Positions 42,253 through 51,454 of a DNA stretch of 64,000 nucleotides are shown one piece after another. The notes beneath the pieces are model-generated. The model did not search any database. It was given only the letters and a program-made list of their open reading frames with translations, and was not told where the DNA came from. This DNA is from an uncultured Oscillospiraceae bacterium. GTDB taxonomy: Bacteria; Bacillota; Clostridia; Oscillospirales; Oscillospiraceae. The number at the start of each line of letters is the position of its first letter. The first letter of the stretch is position 1. Location of the stretch: contig CALWON010000004.1 in assembly GCA_944383165.1 (NCBI GenBank), positions 1 through 64,000 on the forward strand, written 5' to 3'. The position numbers and the translations under genes are program-made.

Positions 42253-44186
42253 CATTATTCAGTCCCGAGCGCATGGTATTGGGTGCGAAAGCCCAGACCA
42301 AAGAACAGGTGCTTGACTTGCTCATCTCCTTACAGGCACAAGGTGGAGCCTTGGCAGATGTAGAGGAGTACCGTAGGGCAGTTTGGTCACGAGAGGAGCA
42401 AGGCAGTACCGCAGTGGAGGCAGGTGTTGCAGTTCCTCACGCAAAATCGGACAGTGTCCGTTTTGCAAGCCTTGCATTGGTCACATTACAGACCGGTGTG
42501 GAGTATGGGGCGGTAGATGGTGTGCCTTCAGATGTATTTTTTCTGATTGCCACCCCATCAGAAGGGGAGGCACATCTGGAAATTTTATCTGCACTAATGA
42601 AGTTGCTCATGAATCCAACCTTTGTGGCTAAGATACGCACAGCAGGCACTGTGGAACAGGTATTTTCCATATTGAAAGGGACCGTACAGGAAACAGAAGC
42701 AACGCAGCCTGAGACGTTTTCTTGTGAACAACCTATAGGGTCCTGTGTTTTAGCAGTCACCGCATGCCCAACAGGCATTGCCCACACCTATCTGGCTGCG
42801 GAGGCTTTGGAGCGGGCTGGAGAGAAGATGGGGGTTTCCATACATGTGGAGACAAGAGGTTCCTCTAAAATTCACAATCCACTGACACAGGATGAAATTG
42901 CCTCCTGTATGGGTGTAATTGTAGCCGCAGACCGGGATGTCCCAATGGAGCGGTTTGAAGGGAAAGCGGTGGTGCAGGTGCCGGTCTCAGATGGGATACA
43001 CCATCCAGAACAGTTGATTCAGAAAATTTTGGATGGGACAGCACCTATTTACCACCCAAAAACGAAAAACAGGAGAGAGGTCCTTACCCAGGAGTGGGGG
43101 CACACACTTTATAAACACTTGATGAATGGGGTCAGTTTTATGCTCCCCTTTGTCATCGCTGGTGGTTTGTTGACCGCATTATCCTACTTTTTGGATAATC
43201 ACACATTGGGGTATTTGACCTTGGGGAGCAATACACCAATCTCTGTATGGCTGGGTGGTGTGGGACAAGCAGCTTTCGATTTTATGATGCCAGTGCTTGC
43301 TGCCTTTATTGCAATGGCGATTGCTGGTCGTCCGGGATTTATGGTGGGATTTGTGGGGGGCTTGCTGGCCATGTCAGGAGCTACCCTGGATCAGCCTATG
43401 GGTTCCGAGGGTACGGCTGGTTTTTTGGGGGCATTGATTGCCGGTTTTGTGGCTGGATATCTAATGTTGGCATTGGAACGATTGCTGGACGGTCTGCCGG
43501 AAGTTTTGGATGGTATCAAAACGATTTTGATTTACCCTATTGTTGGTCTGGTGATTTTAGGGCTTTTTATGTGTATTGTCAATCCCTTTGTGGGAGAACT
43601 GAATGCGATGCTCTACCGGGGATTAGAACGGATGGATGGTGAGAGCAAGGTGGCATTTGGGATGCTGCTGGGCGGTATGATGGCAGTGGATATGGGAGGA
43701 CCCTTCAACAAGGCCGCCTATGTCTTTGGCACTTCCACACTGGCAGCATTGCATAGTGGACAGGGCTCAGACATTATGGCAGCTGTCATGGTGGGTGGTA
43801 TGGTTCCACCGCTAGTCGTTGCATTGGCAACCACCCTGTTTCCGAATGATTTCAGTATGTCCGAGCGTAAATCGGGTGCGGTAAACTACATATTGGGACT
43901 TTGTTTTATCACAGAAGGGGCAATCCCCTTTGCAGCCAGTGACCCACTTCGGGTATTGCCTGCCTGTGTGGTGGGATCCAGTATTGCAGGAGGGATTTCT
44001 ATGTGGAGAGGATGTACCATCCCTGCCCCACATGGGGGTGCGTTGCTGCTTCCAGTGATGCACAACCCAGGCAGTTACTTACTGGCTCTGGTGGTTGGTG
44101 CTTTTGTTGGTATGATTTTATTGATTCTCATGAAGCATGGAAAGAATGCAGTCAGAAAGGATGACAAAGAATGGTATCAAAAGTAG
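42240..44186 (+). CDS. fruA: PTS fructose transporter, EIIABC
   Basis: This 648-residue permease imports and phosphorylates fructose to fructose-1-phosphate. Domain order is IIA (1-145; phospho-His H67 in AVPHAKSD), IIB (about 165-265; phospho-Cys C176 in AVTACPTGIAHTYLAAEAL) and IIC (about 290-640; eight or so membrane segments with VDMGGPFNKAAY and EGAIPFAASDP). The GTG start at 42240 is preceded by GGAGGTG inside the end of fruK. Its 3' end overlaps ptsH by 16 nt. Confidence 0.95.
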   Translation: MDILTLFSPERMVLGAKAQTKEQVLDLLISLQAQGGALADVEEYRRAVWSREEQGSTAVEAGVAVPHAKSDSVRFASLALVTLQTGVEYGAVDGVPSDVFFLIATPSEGEAHLEILSALMKLLMNPTFVAKIRTAGTVEQVFSILKGTVQETEATQPETFSCEQPIGSCVLAVTACPTGIAHTYLAAEALERAGEKMGVSIHVETRGSSKIHNPLTQDEIASCMGVIVAADRDVPMERFEGKAVVQVPVSDGIHHPEQLIQKILDGTAPIYHPKTKNRREVLTQEWGHTLYKHLMNGVSFMLPFVIAGGLLTALSYFLDNHTLGYLTLGSNTPISVWLGGVGQAAFDFMMPVLAAFIAMAIAGRPGFMVGFVGGLLAMSGATLDQPMGSEGTAGFLGALIAGFVAGYLMLALERLLDGLPEVLDGIKTILIYPIVGLVILGLFMCIVNPFVGELNAMLYRGLERMDGESKVAFGMLLGGMMAVDMGGPFNKAAYVFGTSTLAALHSGQGSDIMAAVMVGGMVPPLVVALATTLFPNDFSMSERKSGAVNYILGLCFITEGAIPFAASDPLRVLPACVVGSSIAGGISMWRGCTIPAPHGGALLLPVMHNPGSYLLALVVGAFVGMILLILMKHGKNAVRKDDKEWYQK

Positions 44187-44434
44187 TAAAGGTGGTCAAT
44201 CCACATGGGATTCATATGCGACCTGCACAGATCTTTGTGGCAGCGGTGCAGAAATATCCATGTGACATATTCTTTCAATATGGAAATAAGAGAATCAATG
44301 CCAAAAGCCTGATGAATTTGATGGCAGCCTGTATCAAGTGCGGAAGTGAATTGACCGTTGTTTGTTCTGGAGATCAAGAGGAGGAGGCCATGGCAGAAGC
44401 AGTTGCATTGATTCAATCCGGGTTAGGTGAGTAA
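44171..44434 (+). CDS. ptsH: HPr family phosphocarrier protein
   Basis: HPr relays phosphate from EI to EII. The 87 residues have the active-site histidine H15 (NPHGIHMRPAQ; Met replaces the usual Ala after His) and the regulatory serine S46 (NAKSLMNLMAACIK), so HPr kinase control is possible. Its location inside a fructose operon, next to ptsI, means the transport chain is complete here. Whether it is the cell's only HPr cannot be told from one window. Confidence 0.92.
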   Translation: MVSKVVKVVNPHGIHMRPAQIFVAAVQKYPCDIFFQYGNKRINAKSLMNLMAACIKCGSELTVVCSGDQEEEAMAEAVALIQSGLGE

Positions 44435-44467
44435 AGCAAGATGAAGTCAAACAAAGGAGATCCTCCG

Positions 44468-46180
44468 ATGATTTTGCGTGGAATTGGTGCATCTGAAGGC
44501 ATTGGTGTAGGACAGGCCGTCTGCATCAAGGAAGAAATCTTTGACTATTCCCATGTAGTCTATAGTGGGGCAGAAAAAGAAAAACTGCGCCTTGGCAAAG
44601 CGGTGGAACAATTTTTGGAAAAAACAGCCGGTCTCTTGGGGCGTAAGGGGAAAATAGCAAGCCAAGAGGAGACTGATATCCTCAATGGGCAGAGTGCCAT
44701 GCTGCAGGACCCATTTTTGCGTTCCCAGATGGATGAGAAAATGGAGACGGGGCAGTGTGCAGAGGCAGCAGTGGATGAAATTTGTACCATGTATGTGGAG
44801 ATGTTTGAAGGGGCAGAGGAGGAACTGATCCGGCAACGTGCCACAGATGTAAAAGATATGCGCAGCAGGTTGCTTTCCCTGTTGCTTGGGCGGGAGAGTG
44901 TGGATTTAACTGGGATACCAAAGGGCAGTATCCTAGTGGTTCATGACTTAACCCCATCTATGACAGTAGGGCTGAACCGGGAACAGGTCCATGGCATTGT
45001 CACAGAGAGCGGAGGCAGGACCAGCCATGCAGCTATCTTGGCAAGGGCATTGGAGCTTCCGGCTGTGTTGGGTGTGGAACATGCCTGTGAAAACATTCAG
45101 GATGGGGACCATATGATCATTGATGGAGGGAAAGGGGATGTATTGCTGAAACCAGCATCAGATACCTGCCTCCACTATCAAAAACGGCAAGTGCGGTATC
45201 AACAGGAGAGAAGCCGGTTGGAGGTCTACCGGAATCGGTCTACTGTAGATGGGGATGGTCGCCCCATCCATCTGTTTGGGAATATTGCGATGCCTCATGA
45301 AGTGGATGCCGTGTTGAAAGAACAGGGGGCTGGGATTGGGCTATTTCGCAGTGAGTTTTTGTTTTTAAGCCGCAACTCTATCCCAGATGAACAGGAGCAG
45401 TTCCTTGCCTATCAACAGGTTTCCAATAAGATGGGGGACCGCCCTGTGATGATTCGTACCTTGGATTTGGGTGGCGATAAACAGGCGGATTGTCTGCACA
45501 TAGGAAAAGAGGAAAACCCTTTTTTGGGATTCCGAGCTATCCGGGTGTGTCTGAAACGTCCAGATATGTTTTGTATGCAGTTAAGAGCCATCCTCAGGGC
45601 AGGGGCACAACAAAAAAACCTGCAAATTGTTTTACCCATGGTCACATCTGTACAGGAAGTAAGGGAGACAAAGAGGTTACTGGAGCAATGTAAAGAGGGG
45701 CTGCTGCAAGAAGGGGTGCCAATCCAGGAAGATATTCCACTGGGTGTAATGATTGAGACACCAGCAGCGGTTTGGATTGCAGACCGTCTGGCAAAAGAGT
45801 GTGACTTTTTTTCCATTGGTACCAATGATTTGATTCAATATACAGTGGCAGCAGACCGGGGGAATACAAATGTGGAACAGCTTTATTCCTGCTTCCATCC
45901 AGCAGTTCTGAGAGAGATCCAAAGGACCATCCAAGTGGCAAAGTCTGCAAACATCCTAGTGGGGATGTGCGGTGAGGCGGCAGCAGACCCACGGCTTACC
46001 CCTCTTTTGCTGGCATGGGGGCTGGATGGCTTTTCAGTCAACGCATCTTCCATTCTTCCCATGCGCCGCCAGCTCTCCCTTTGGAAAAAAGAGCAAGCCC
46101 AGACGGTGGCAAATGATGTGATGCAACTGGAAACAGCAGAGGAAATTGAACAATATTTACAACAAGTACAGATACAATGA
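44468..46180 (+). CDS. ptsI: PTS enzyme I (phosphoenolpyruvate-protein phosphotransferase)
   Basis: EI takes phosphate from PEP and passes it to HPr. The 570 residues include the N-terminal swivelling domain with phospho-His H187 in SGGRTSHAAILARAL, and a TIM-barrel PEP domain with GIGLFRSEFLFL, MIRTLDLGGDKQADCL, FFSIGTNDLIQYTVAADRGN and the catalytic cysteine in GMCGEAAADP. I favour ATG 44468 (MILRGIGASEG) with GGAG 8 nt upstream, rather than ATG 44441. The ribosome-binding site is part of a small GGAGATCCTCC foldback. A terminator follows 2 nt after the stop. Confidence 0.94.
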   Translation: MILRGIGASEGIGVGQAVCIKEEIFDYSHVVYSGAEKEKLRLGKAVEQFLEKTAGLLGRKGKIASQEETDILNGQSAMLQDPFLRSQMDEKMETGQCAEAAVDEICTMYVEMFEGAEEELIRQRATDVKDMRSRLLSLLLGRESVDLTGIPKGSILVVHDLTPSMTVGLNREQVHGIVTESGGRTSHAAILARALELPAVLGVEHACENIQDGDHMIIDGGKGDVLLKPASDTCLHYQKRQVRYQQERSRLEVYRNRSTVDGDGRPIHLFGNIAMPHEVDAVLKEQGAGIGLFRSEFLFLSRNSIPDEQEQFLAYQQVSNKMGDRPVMIRTLDLGGDKQADCLHIGKEENPFLGFRAIRVCLKRPDMFCMQLRAILRAGAQQKNLQIVLPMVTSVQEVRETKRLLEQCKEGLLQEGVPIQEDIPLGVMIETPAAVWIADRLAKECDFFSIGTNDLIQYTVAADRGNTNVEQLYSCFHPAVLREIQRTIQVAKSANILVGMCGEAAADPRLTPLLLAWGLDGFSVNASSILPMRRQLSLWKKEQAQTVANDVMQLETAEEIEQYLQQVQIQ

Positions 46181-46182
46181 AA

Positions 46183-46227
46183 AACTCGCCCCTTTGTGCC
46201 AAACAAAATCGCACAGAGGGGCAAGTT
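46183..46227. terminator. Bidirectional terminator between ptsI and azlD
   Basis: AACTCGCCCCTTTGTGC pairs with GCACAGAGGGGCAAGTT (G-U and one mismatch allowed) around an 11-nt loop between convergent genes. Confidence 0.8.
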
Positions 46228-46232
46228 CTGTT

Positions 46233-46589
46233 TTATACAACAAAAACAGCCTGAACCAAAAACATATAGAGAATGGTACTTCCAAAAATAGACAGCAGAG
46301 TGTTGCGTTTCCAAAGATGAAGGATAATTGCCACTGTAATGGAAATCAATGCTGGCAGCCATGTTTCATATCCTTGCAGGGGATGCAGTTCCAGTGCCAA
46401 CAGGCTGTCTTTCAAGCAATACACAATCAACATGGCAATGATTGCCGGAGGAAGGACACGCCCCAAATAGAGAACCAATCTGGGAGGGTTTCCCTTTCGG
46501 TCAAACAGCAGGAAAGGCAAGGCACGGGTGAGAAAGGTGACAACTGCCATGACTGCAATGGCAGCAAGGGTTTCGGTGGTACTTAACAT
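46233..46589 (-). CDS. azlD: AzlD family branched-chain amino acid transport protein
   Basis: The 118-residue protein has four hydrophobic helices (AAIAVMAVVTFLTRALPFLLF, LPPAIIAMLIVYCLKDS, and two C-terminal segments) and the family motif TRALPFLLF. AzlD partners AzlC to export branched-chain amino acids or analogues. It overlaps azlC by 7 nt. Confidence 0.9.
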   Translation of the reverse strand: MLSTTETLAAIAVMAVVTFLTRALPFLLFDRKGNPPRLVLYLGRVLPPAIIAMLIVYCLKDSLLALELHPLQGYETWLPALISITVAIILHLWKRNTLLSIFGSTILYMFLVQAVFVV

Positions 46590-47308
46590 GGAGGTTCCCC
46601 CTTTTCTTCTGTGTGGGCATGGTTTTCCTTTTGTTCCAGATGTTTACGCAAGAAAAGCAGAGCCAACACAATAGCACAAAGGGCAGGCAGCAGCATATTG
46701 TCTGCCCCTACCAATGTGAGACTGACCAAAGTAAAAACAGCACCCAGTATGGCAGGTAAATGGTCAGAATAGGAGGTCCACTGTTCCACTGCAATCACAA
46801 TAAAAAGGGCTGTCATGGCAAAGTCAATCCCCTTGGTATCAATGGGCAAAATCGCACCAGCCACAGCACCAATCACGGAACCAGCAATCCAATAGAAATG
46901 GTTGAGCAGTGCAATGGCGAAATAAAAATCCCGTGGTTCTACATCAGGTGGGGCTTCCACAGAGCTGAGCAGGGCGTATGTTTCATCTGTAAGGGAAAAC
47001 ATCATGTACACTTTTCTTAATCCCATACCACGGAATTTTTCCAGCAGGGAAAGACCATAGACCAGATGACGGAAGTTAATCAGCAAGGTCATAACTGCGA
47101 TTGTCCCCAATGTGGCACAGGTTGCCAGGAGATCAACCCCCAAATATTGCCCAGAACCGGCGTAAATGGTTAAACTCATAAAAAAAGCCCAGATGGCATC
47201 ATAGCCAATCCCTTGCAGCATAAACCCAAAAGCCATCCCAATCGCCAGATAACCCATTAAGACAGGGACAGTAACAGGAAATGCGGCAGAAAGTACCTTA
47301 CGATTCAT
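46583..47308 (-). CDS. azlC: AzlC family transporter
   Basis: This 241-residue membrane protein has about six helices and the AzlC hallmarks AFPVTVPVLMGYLAIGMAFGFML, FFMSLTIYAGSGQYLGV and LLINFRHLVYGLSL. It is the main subunit of the AzlCD exporter. It is in the same orientation as dacF (34 nt upstream) and may be co-transcribed. The C-terminal tail is charged (HLEQKENHAHTEEKGE). Confidence 0.91.
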   Translation of the reverse strand: MNRKVLSAAFPVTVPVLMGYLAIGMAFGFMLQGIGYDAIWAFFMSLTIYAGSGQYLGVDLLATCATLGTIAVMTLLINFRHLVYGLSLLEKFRGMGLRKVYMMFSLTDETYALLSSVEAPPDVEPRDFYFAIALLNHFYWIAGSVIGAVAGAILPIDTKGIDFAMTALFIVIAVEQWTSYSDHLPAILGAVFTLVSLTLVGADNMLLPALCAIVLALLFLRKHLEQKENHAHTEEKGEPPC

Positions 47309-47342
47309 GAAAATCCCTCATAACACAACACAAAATAGAACC

Positions 47343-48704
47343 TTATCGACTTCTGCGACCGCTATATCGACCACGGCGGCTACTAGAAGTGGAGCGATAA
47401 CGGCGTTTTTTCTGAAATACAAAGATACGCAGTAGGAGCAGGACCACTACAGCCAGAACAGCCACAAGCGCCACCTTCACACCAGACTGCTGGAAGAAAG
47501 ATGAAATCTGGTCCATACGGTACAGAAGTTCAGAACGGGATACGCTGGTATCGGCCACCAAATCCAAGGTTCCATAAATTTCCCCTTCATAGGACAATGT
47601 CATAGTGCCCAGTACTTGCCCAGCCTCCACCGGTGCAGCCACTTCATCACGGAACAGTTGAATTTTCTGTTCCATGTTTTCTATATCAATCTCCTTTGGC
47701 AGGGTGCGGCTAATACTGCCTTGTGGCTTCACCATCACTTGATCTGTTTCAGTGGACAAGGTGACGCGGACAGATGCCACAGGTTCTGAATCCCCTGAAA
47801 TGGTTGTGTGATGGAAATTGTCAAAACCCCAGTCCAGCAGACGGATGGTTTCAGAAAATTGACGGCGGTCTGTGGTGCCGTCTCCCTGTTCTACTTCTTC
47901 CGCCCCCATAATGACAGAGATTAAGTAGGTGTCATCATCTTTTGCAGCCTGTACAAGGCAGTGCCCGGCTTCTGGTGTTGTACCAGTTTTGCCACCAATC
48001 CCCTTGTCTAAGTAGAGATACCCCAGGTATTTGAAATTGGATACCAGACCATTGGTGTTCCGTACAATTCGCTTTTCTGAGAGGTTAGTAGCAGGGATTT
48101 CAAAGTTTGGCTTTGAGATAATGGTCTGGAACAGGTCATACTCCATGGCTGCTTTCATGTATAGGGTAATGTCATAGGGTGTGGTATAGTGGTTGTCATC
48201 ATGGAGACCATGTGGATTGACAAAATGGGTGCCTTCACAGCCCAGCTCTTTTGCCTTCTGATTCATAGCATCCACAAAGGCACTTTGGGAACCACTGACT
48301 GCTTCCGCTAAGATTTGAGCCGCCTCATTGGCAGATGGGAGCAAAAGGCAGTAGAGAAGCTGTTCTACCGTGAGGACTTCACCAGCCTGAATGTTGGCAG
48401 TGGAACTGCCAGAGGGAATATCTGCTGCTTCAGCAGATGCAGTCACTGGGGTTGAAGGAGCCAAAGAACCAGACTTTATGGCATCCAGCACCAAAAGTGC
48501 GGTCATGACCTTTGTGATGCTGGCGGGGTACACCTTTTCATGTGCCCCCTTTTCATATAGAATTTCATCGTATTGTGCATCCACCAAAATGGCATTGCGG
48601 CAGGTTAACGTGGGTTCTTCCAAGGCAAAAGCGGAGAAGGGAAGAAAAAGAGTAATTATCATAGACAATATAACAGGCAGTATCAAAAAGTTTGATTTTT
48701 TCAT
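47343..48704 (-). CDS. D-alanyl-D-alanine carboxypeptidase (DacF/PBP5 family)
   Basis: This enzyme removes the terminal D-Ala of peptidoglycan stem peptides outside the membrane. The 453 residues have a signal peptide (ending near SAFA), the S62-I-T-K65 catalytic tetrad, S123-A-N and K238-T-G motifs, then the beta-rich PBP5 C-terminal domain. After that come a membrane helix at about 412-432 and a cytoplasmic Arg/Ser/Tyr-rich tail (KKRRYRSTSSSRRGRYSGRR). A transmembrane C-terminus replaces the usual amphipathic anchor. ATG 48704 follows AAGGAG; the longer frame from 48818 lacks one. Confidence 0.92.
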   Translation of the reverse strand: MKKSNFLILPVILSMIITLFLPFSAFALEEPTLTCRNAILVDAQYDEILYEKGAHEKVYPASITKVMTALLVLDAIKSGSLAPSTPVTASAEAADIPSGSSTANIQAGEVLTVEQLLYCLLLPSANEAAQILAEAVSGSQSAFVDAMNQKAKELGCEGTHFVNPHGLHDDNHYTTPYDITLYMKAAMEYDLFQTIISKPNFEIPATNLSEKRIVRNTNGLVSNFKYLGYLYLDKGIGGKTGTTPEAGHCLVQAAKDDDTYLISVIMGAEEVEQGDGTTDRRQFSETIRLLDWGFDNFHHTTISGDSEPVASVRVTLSTETDQVMVKPQGSISRTLPKEIDIENMEQKIQLFRDEVAAPVEAGQVLGTMTLSYEGEIYGTLDLVADTSVSRSELLYRMDQISSFFQQSGVKVALVAVLAVVVLLLLRIFVFQKKRRYRSTSSSRRGRYSGRRSR

Positions 48705-48836
48705 TAGAAAATTCTCCTTATGTGTGATACAATGGAAGTCATAAAACGGGATATTCGCAAACACTCCCTGAAAATTCGACAACACTGCTATTATAACAAA
48801 GCAATACCCATCCCGCAAGCAGTAGAAGGAGGAAAT

Positions 48837-49247
48837 ATGTCTGGAATCTCACGGTTTGAACGGTACATTTTGTTGATTAGTGCAGGGACACTCCTATTTA
48901 CGGCTGGGTGGTTTGCTGCCAGACATTTTATGGTGGCACCATATGCCATTGTGGTAGAGAAAAATGAGCAGGCATTGACAACTCCAGTAGAAGAAGTGGA
49001 AGATATGGAAGAAAGTCTGCCAGAAGGGATACTAGAAGGAGAAAAAATCAACATCAATACAGCTAGTATCTATGAACTGGATCGGCTGCCCAACATTGGA
49101 CCATCTAAGGCGGAGGCCATTGTGGCATATCGGACAGAACATGGCACATTCGAGCGGATTGAGGACTTGATGGAAGTGTCTGGCATTGGTGAGGCAACCT
49201 TTGAGGAACTGAAGGAGTATGTTACAGTAGTAGCGGAAAATCAATAG
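48837..49247 (+). CDS. ComEA-like helix-hairpin-helix protein
   Basis: The 136 residues have an N-terminal membrane anchor (about 8-28), a short acidic spacer, and a ComEA-type tandem helix-hairpin-helix (ININTASIYELDRLPNIGPSKAEAIVAYR; FERIEDLMEVSGIGEATFEELK). ComEA proteins bind incoming DNA during transformation. No other com genes are nearby, so a competence role is only suggested. ATG 48837 follows AGAAGGAGG. The next gene is a response regulator 16 nt away. Confidence 0.86.
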   Translation: MSGISRFERYILLISAGTLLFTAGWFAARHFMVAPYAIVVEKNEQALTTPVEEVEDMEESLPEGILEGEKININTASIYELDRLPNIGPSKAEAIVAYRTEHGTFERIEDLMEVSGIGEATFEELKEYVTVVAENQ

Positions 49248-49263
49248 GAGAGGAACAGGAACA

Positions 49264-49968
49264 ATGGCAAAAATTCTGGTGGTAGATGACGAAAAAGTTC
49301 TGGTCAAAGGGATTACCTTCAATTTAAAGCATGAGGGTTATCAGGTAGAAGCTGGCTATGATGGAGAAGAAGCGGTAGAGCTGGCAAGGGAAGGAAATTT
49401 TGACCTGATTATCTTGGATTTGATGATGCCAAAATTGGATGGATTACAGGCGTGTATGAGAATTCGGGAATTTTCCGATGTACCCATAATTATGTTAACA
49501 GCACGCAGTGAGGATACGGATAAAATCATAGGCTTTGAGTGTGGAGCAGATGACTATCTCACAAAGCCATTCAATCTTTTGGAATTAAAGGCGCGAGTGC
49601 GGGCATTGCTGCGGCGTTCTGGGGCAACTGGGCAGAAACTGGCACAAAATCAATCCCTTTCTGTGGGTCATATCCGTTTGGAACCAGCTCAACGGGCTGC
49701 ATGGAAAGGGGATGAGGCAGTGGATTTGACGGCAAAAGAATTCGATTTGATGGAATTGCTGATGCGCAATCCAGGACGGGTTTACAGCCGTGAAAATTTG
49801 CTGAATGTGGTGTGGGGCTATGAATACATTGGAGATTATCGTACTGTTGATGTCCATGTGCGTCGATTGCGTGAGAAATTAGAGCTAGACCCAGCCAATC
49901 CAGAGTATATTCGGACCAAATGGGGTATTGGTTATTATCTAAGTAACCGCACCCCAAATGTAACCTGA
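49264..49968 (+). CDS. Response regulator, PhoB/WalR family
   Basis: The 234-residue regulator has a receiver domain (VVDDEK, phospho-acceptor D52 in ILDLMMPKLDG, LTARSED, YLTKPF) and a winged-helix output domain (LTAKEFDLMELLMRNPGRVYSRENLL; TVDVHVRRLREKLE; KWGIGYYL). The match to the WalR/PhoP type is good. It is followed by its kinase 13 nt downstream. Confidence 0.93.
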   Translation: MAKILVVDDEKVLVKGITFNLKHEGYQVEAGYDGEEAVELAREGNFDLIILDLMMPKLDGLQACMRIREFSDVPIIMLTARSEDTDKIIGFECGADDYLTKPFNLLELKARVRALLRRSGATGQKLAQNQSLSVGHIRLEPAQRAAWKGDEAVDLTAKEFDLMELLMRNPGRVYSRENLLNVVWGYEYIGDYRTVDVHVRRLREKLELDPANPEYIRTKWGIGYYLSNRTPNVT

Positions 49969-49981
49969 GGAGAGACTGTGC

Positions 49982-51454
49982 GTGTATACCAATACAGGAT
50001 TAAAAGAACAACAAAAAATCCCATTTTTTTCCCGCTTACAGGTGAAGTATGCTATGAGTTATCTGGCAATTTTGGCAGTGGTACTGGTTTTGTTAAACAG
50101 CTACCCTCTCATTGTATCTCAGGATTTGCTGTTTTCCTCAAAACAGGATTCTCTGAAAAGCCAGACAGCGGTGATGTCGTCCGCTCTGATGGAGTTGGAA
50201 CAGCTCACATCTGAGCAGGTGGTGCGTGTGATGACTATGCTGGATAGTATGGGTCTGGAGCGGATTCTGGTCACAGATCCAGCAGGGTTGATTTTATACG
50301 ACAGTGATACACAGGCAGACACCACAACAGACCAGACCACAGGAAAATATGCACTGGTGCAGGAAGTGGTGCTGGCTCTGGAAGGAAACGATGTGTTTCA
50401 CACCAATTTTGAAAAAGATACATTTTTTTCCACAGCCGCCGCCCCCATTGTGTATCGAGGCATGACCATTGGAGCCATCTATATCTATGATGAGGACAGC
50501 ACACAGGGGGCGTTGCTGCTTAGTCTGCAACAAAATCTGAGAACCATTTCCATTGTATTGATTCTCATTGCACTGGTGATTGCCTTCTTATTTTCCAAAA
50601 TCCTGACGGCACGCATTGGCGCATTGCTTGGTGCCATTCGGATTGTGGGAGAAGGGGAATATGGGCACCGGCTTCAGCCAGAGGGAAAAGATGAACTTGC
50701 CTATCTTGCCCATGAGTTCAACCATCTCACAGACCGGCTGCAAACCACAGAGGAAGTGAGACGCCGTTTTGTGTCGGATGCGTCCCACGAGTTGAAAACG
50801 CCGCTGGCCTCCATTCGGCTGTTGAGTGAATCTATTTTGCAAAGTGACTATATGGATTTGGAAACGGTGCGTGATTTTGTCTCTGATATTGGGGAAGAAT
50901 CGGAGCGTTTGACCCGTATCACAGAACATTTATTGGCATTGACCAGATTGGACAGCCTTCCAGTGGGGGAGACACAGGTGATAGATTGTGCCTGTGTTAT
51001 TCAACGTGCGGTCAATATGCTGACCCCAGTTGCCGATGCAGCTCAGGTGACACTGGAAACAAATTTTTGTAAAGGGGGAACCATCCGCTGTACACAGGAT
51101 GATTTTCATCAGATTAGCTATAATTTAATCGAAAATGCCATTAAGTATAATTATCCCGGCGGAAAGGTGATGATTTCTACCCAGCAGCAGGGAGACCAGG
51201 TGATTTTTCAGGTGGAGGATACCGGAGTTGGAATTCCAGAGGAGGAACTTCCCAAGGTGTTCAACCGCTTCTATCGAGTGGATAAGGCACGTTCTAGAGC
51301 GGCTGGCGGCACAGGTCTGGGGCTGTCCATTGTACGGGATACCGTGCGCAGACATGGCGGCTGGGTGACAGCACAACAGAGACAACCAGAGGGCAGTATT
51401 TTTATGGTAGGGTTTCCTTATGAAGTACCAGAAGTGGGAGAAGGTGGGACATGA
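49982..51454 (+). CDS. Membrane sensor histidine kinase
   Basis: This 490-residue kinase has a first membrane helix at about 25-43, an extracytoplasmic domain to about 187, a second helix at about 189-207, a HAMP domain, a phospho-acceptor H269 in DASHELKTPLASIRL, the N-box NLIENAIKYNY, and G boxes DTGVGIPEEEL and GGTGLGLSIV. The GTG start at 49982 is 8 nt after GAGGAGA. It overlaps the GerMN gene by 4 nt, tying sensor and lipoprotein together. Confidence 0.92.
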   Translation: MYTNTGLKEQQKIPFFSRLQVKYAMSYLAILAVVLVLLNSYPLIVSQDLLFSSKQDSLKSQTAVMSSALMELEQLTSEQVVRVMTMLDSMGLERILVTDPAGLILYDSDTQADTTTDQTTGKYALVQEVVLALEGNDVFHTNFEKDTFFSTAAAPIVYRGMTIGAIYIYDEDSTQGALLLSLQQNLRTISIVLILIALVIAFLFSKILTARIGALLGAIRIVGEGEYGHRLQPEGKDELAYLAHEFNHLTDRLQTTEEVRRRFVSDASHELKTPLASIRLLSESILQSDYMDLETVRDFVSDIGEESERLTRITEHLLALTRLDSLPVGETQVIDCACVIQRAVNMLTPVADAAQVTLETNFCKGGTIRCTQDDFHQISYNLIENAIKYNYPGGKVMISTQQQGDQVIFQVEDTGVGIPEEELPKVFNRFYRVDKARSRAAGGTGLGLSIVRDTVRRHGGWVTAQQRQPEGSIFMVGFPYEVPEVGEGGT

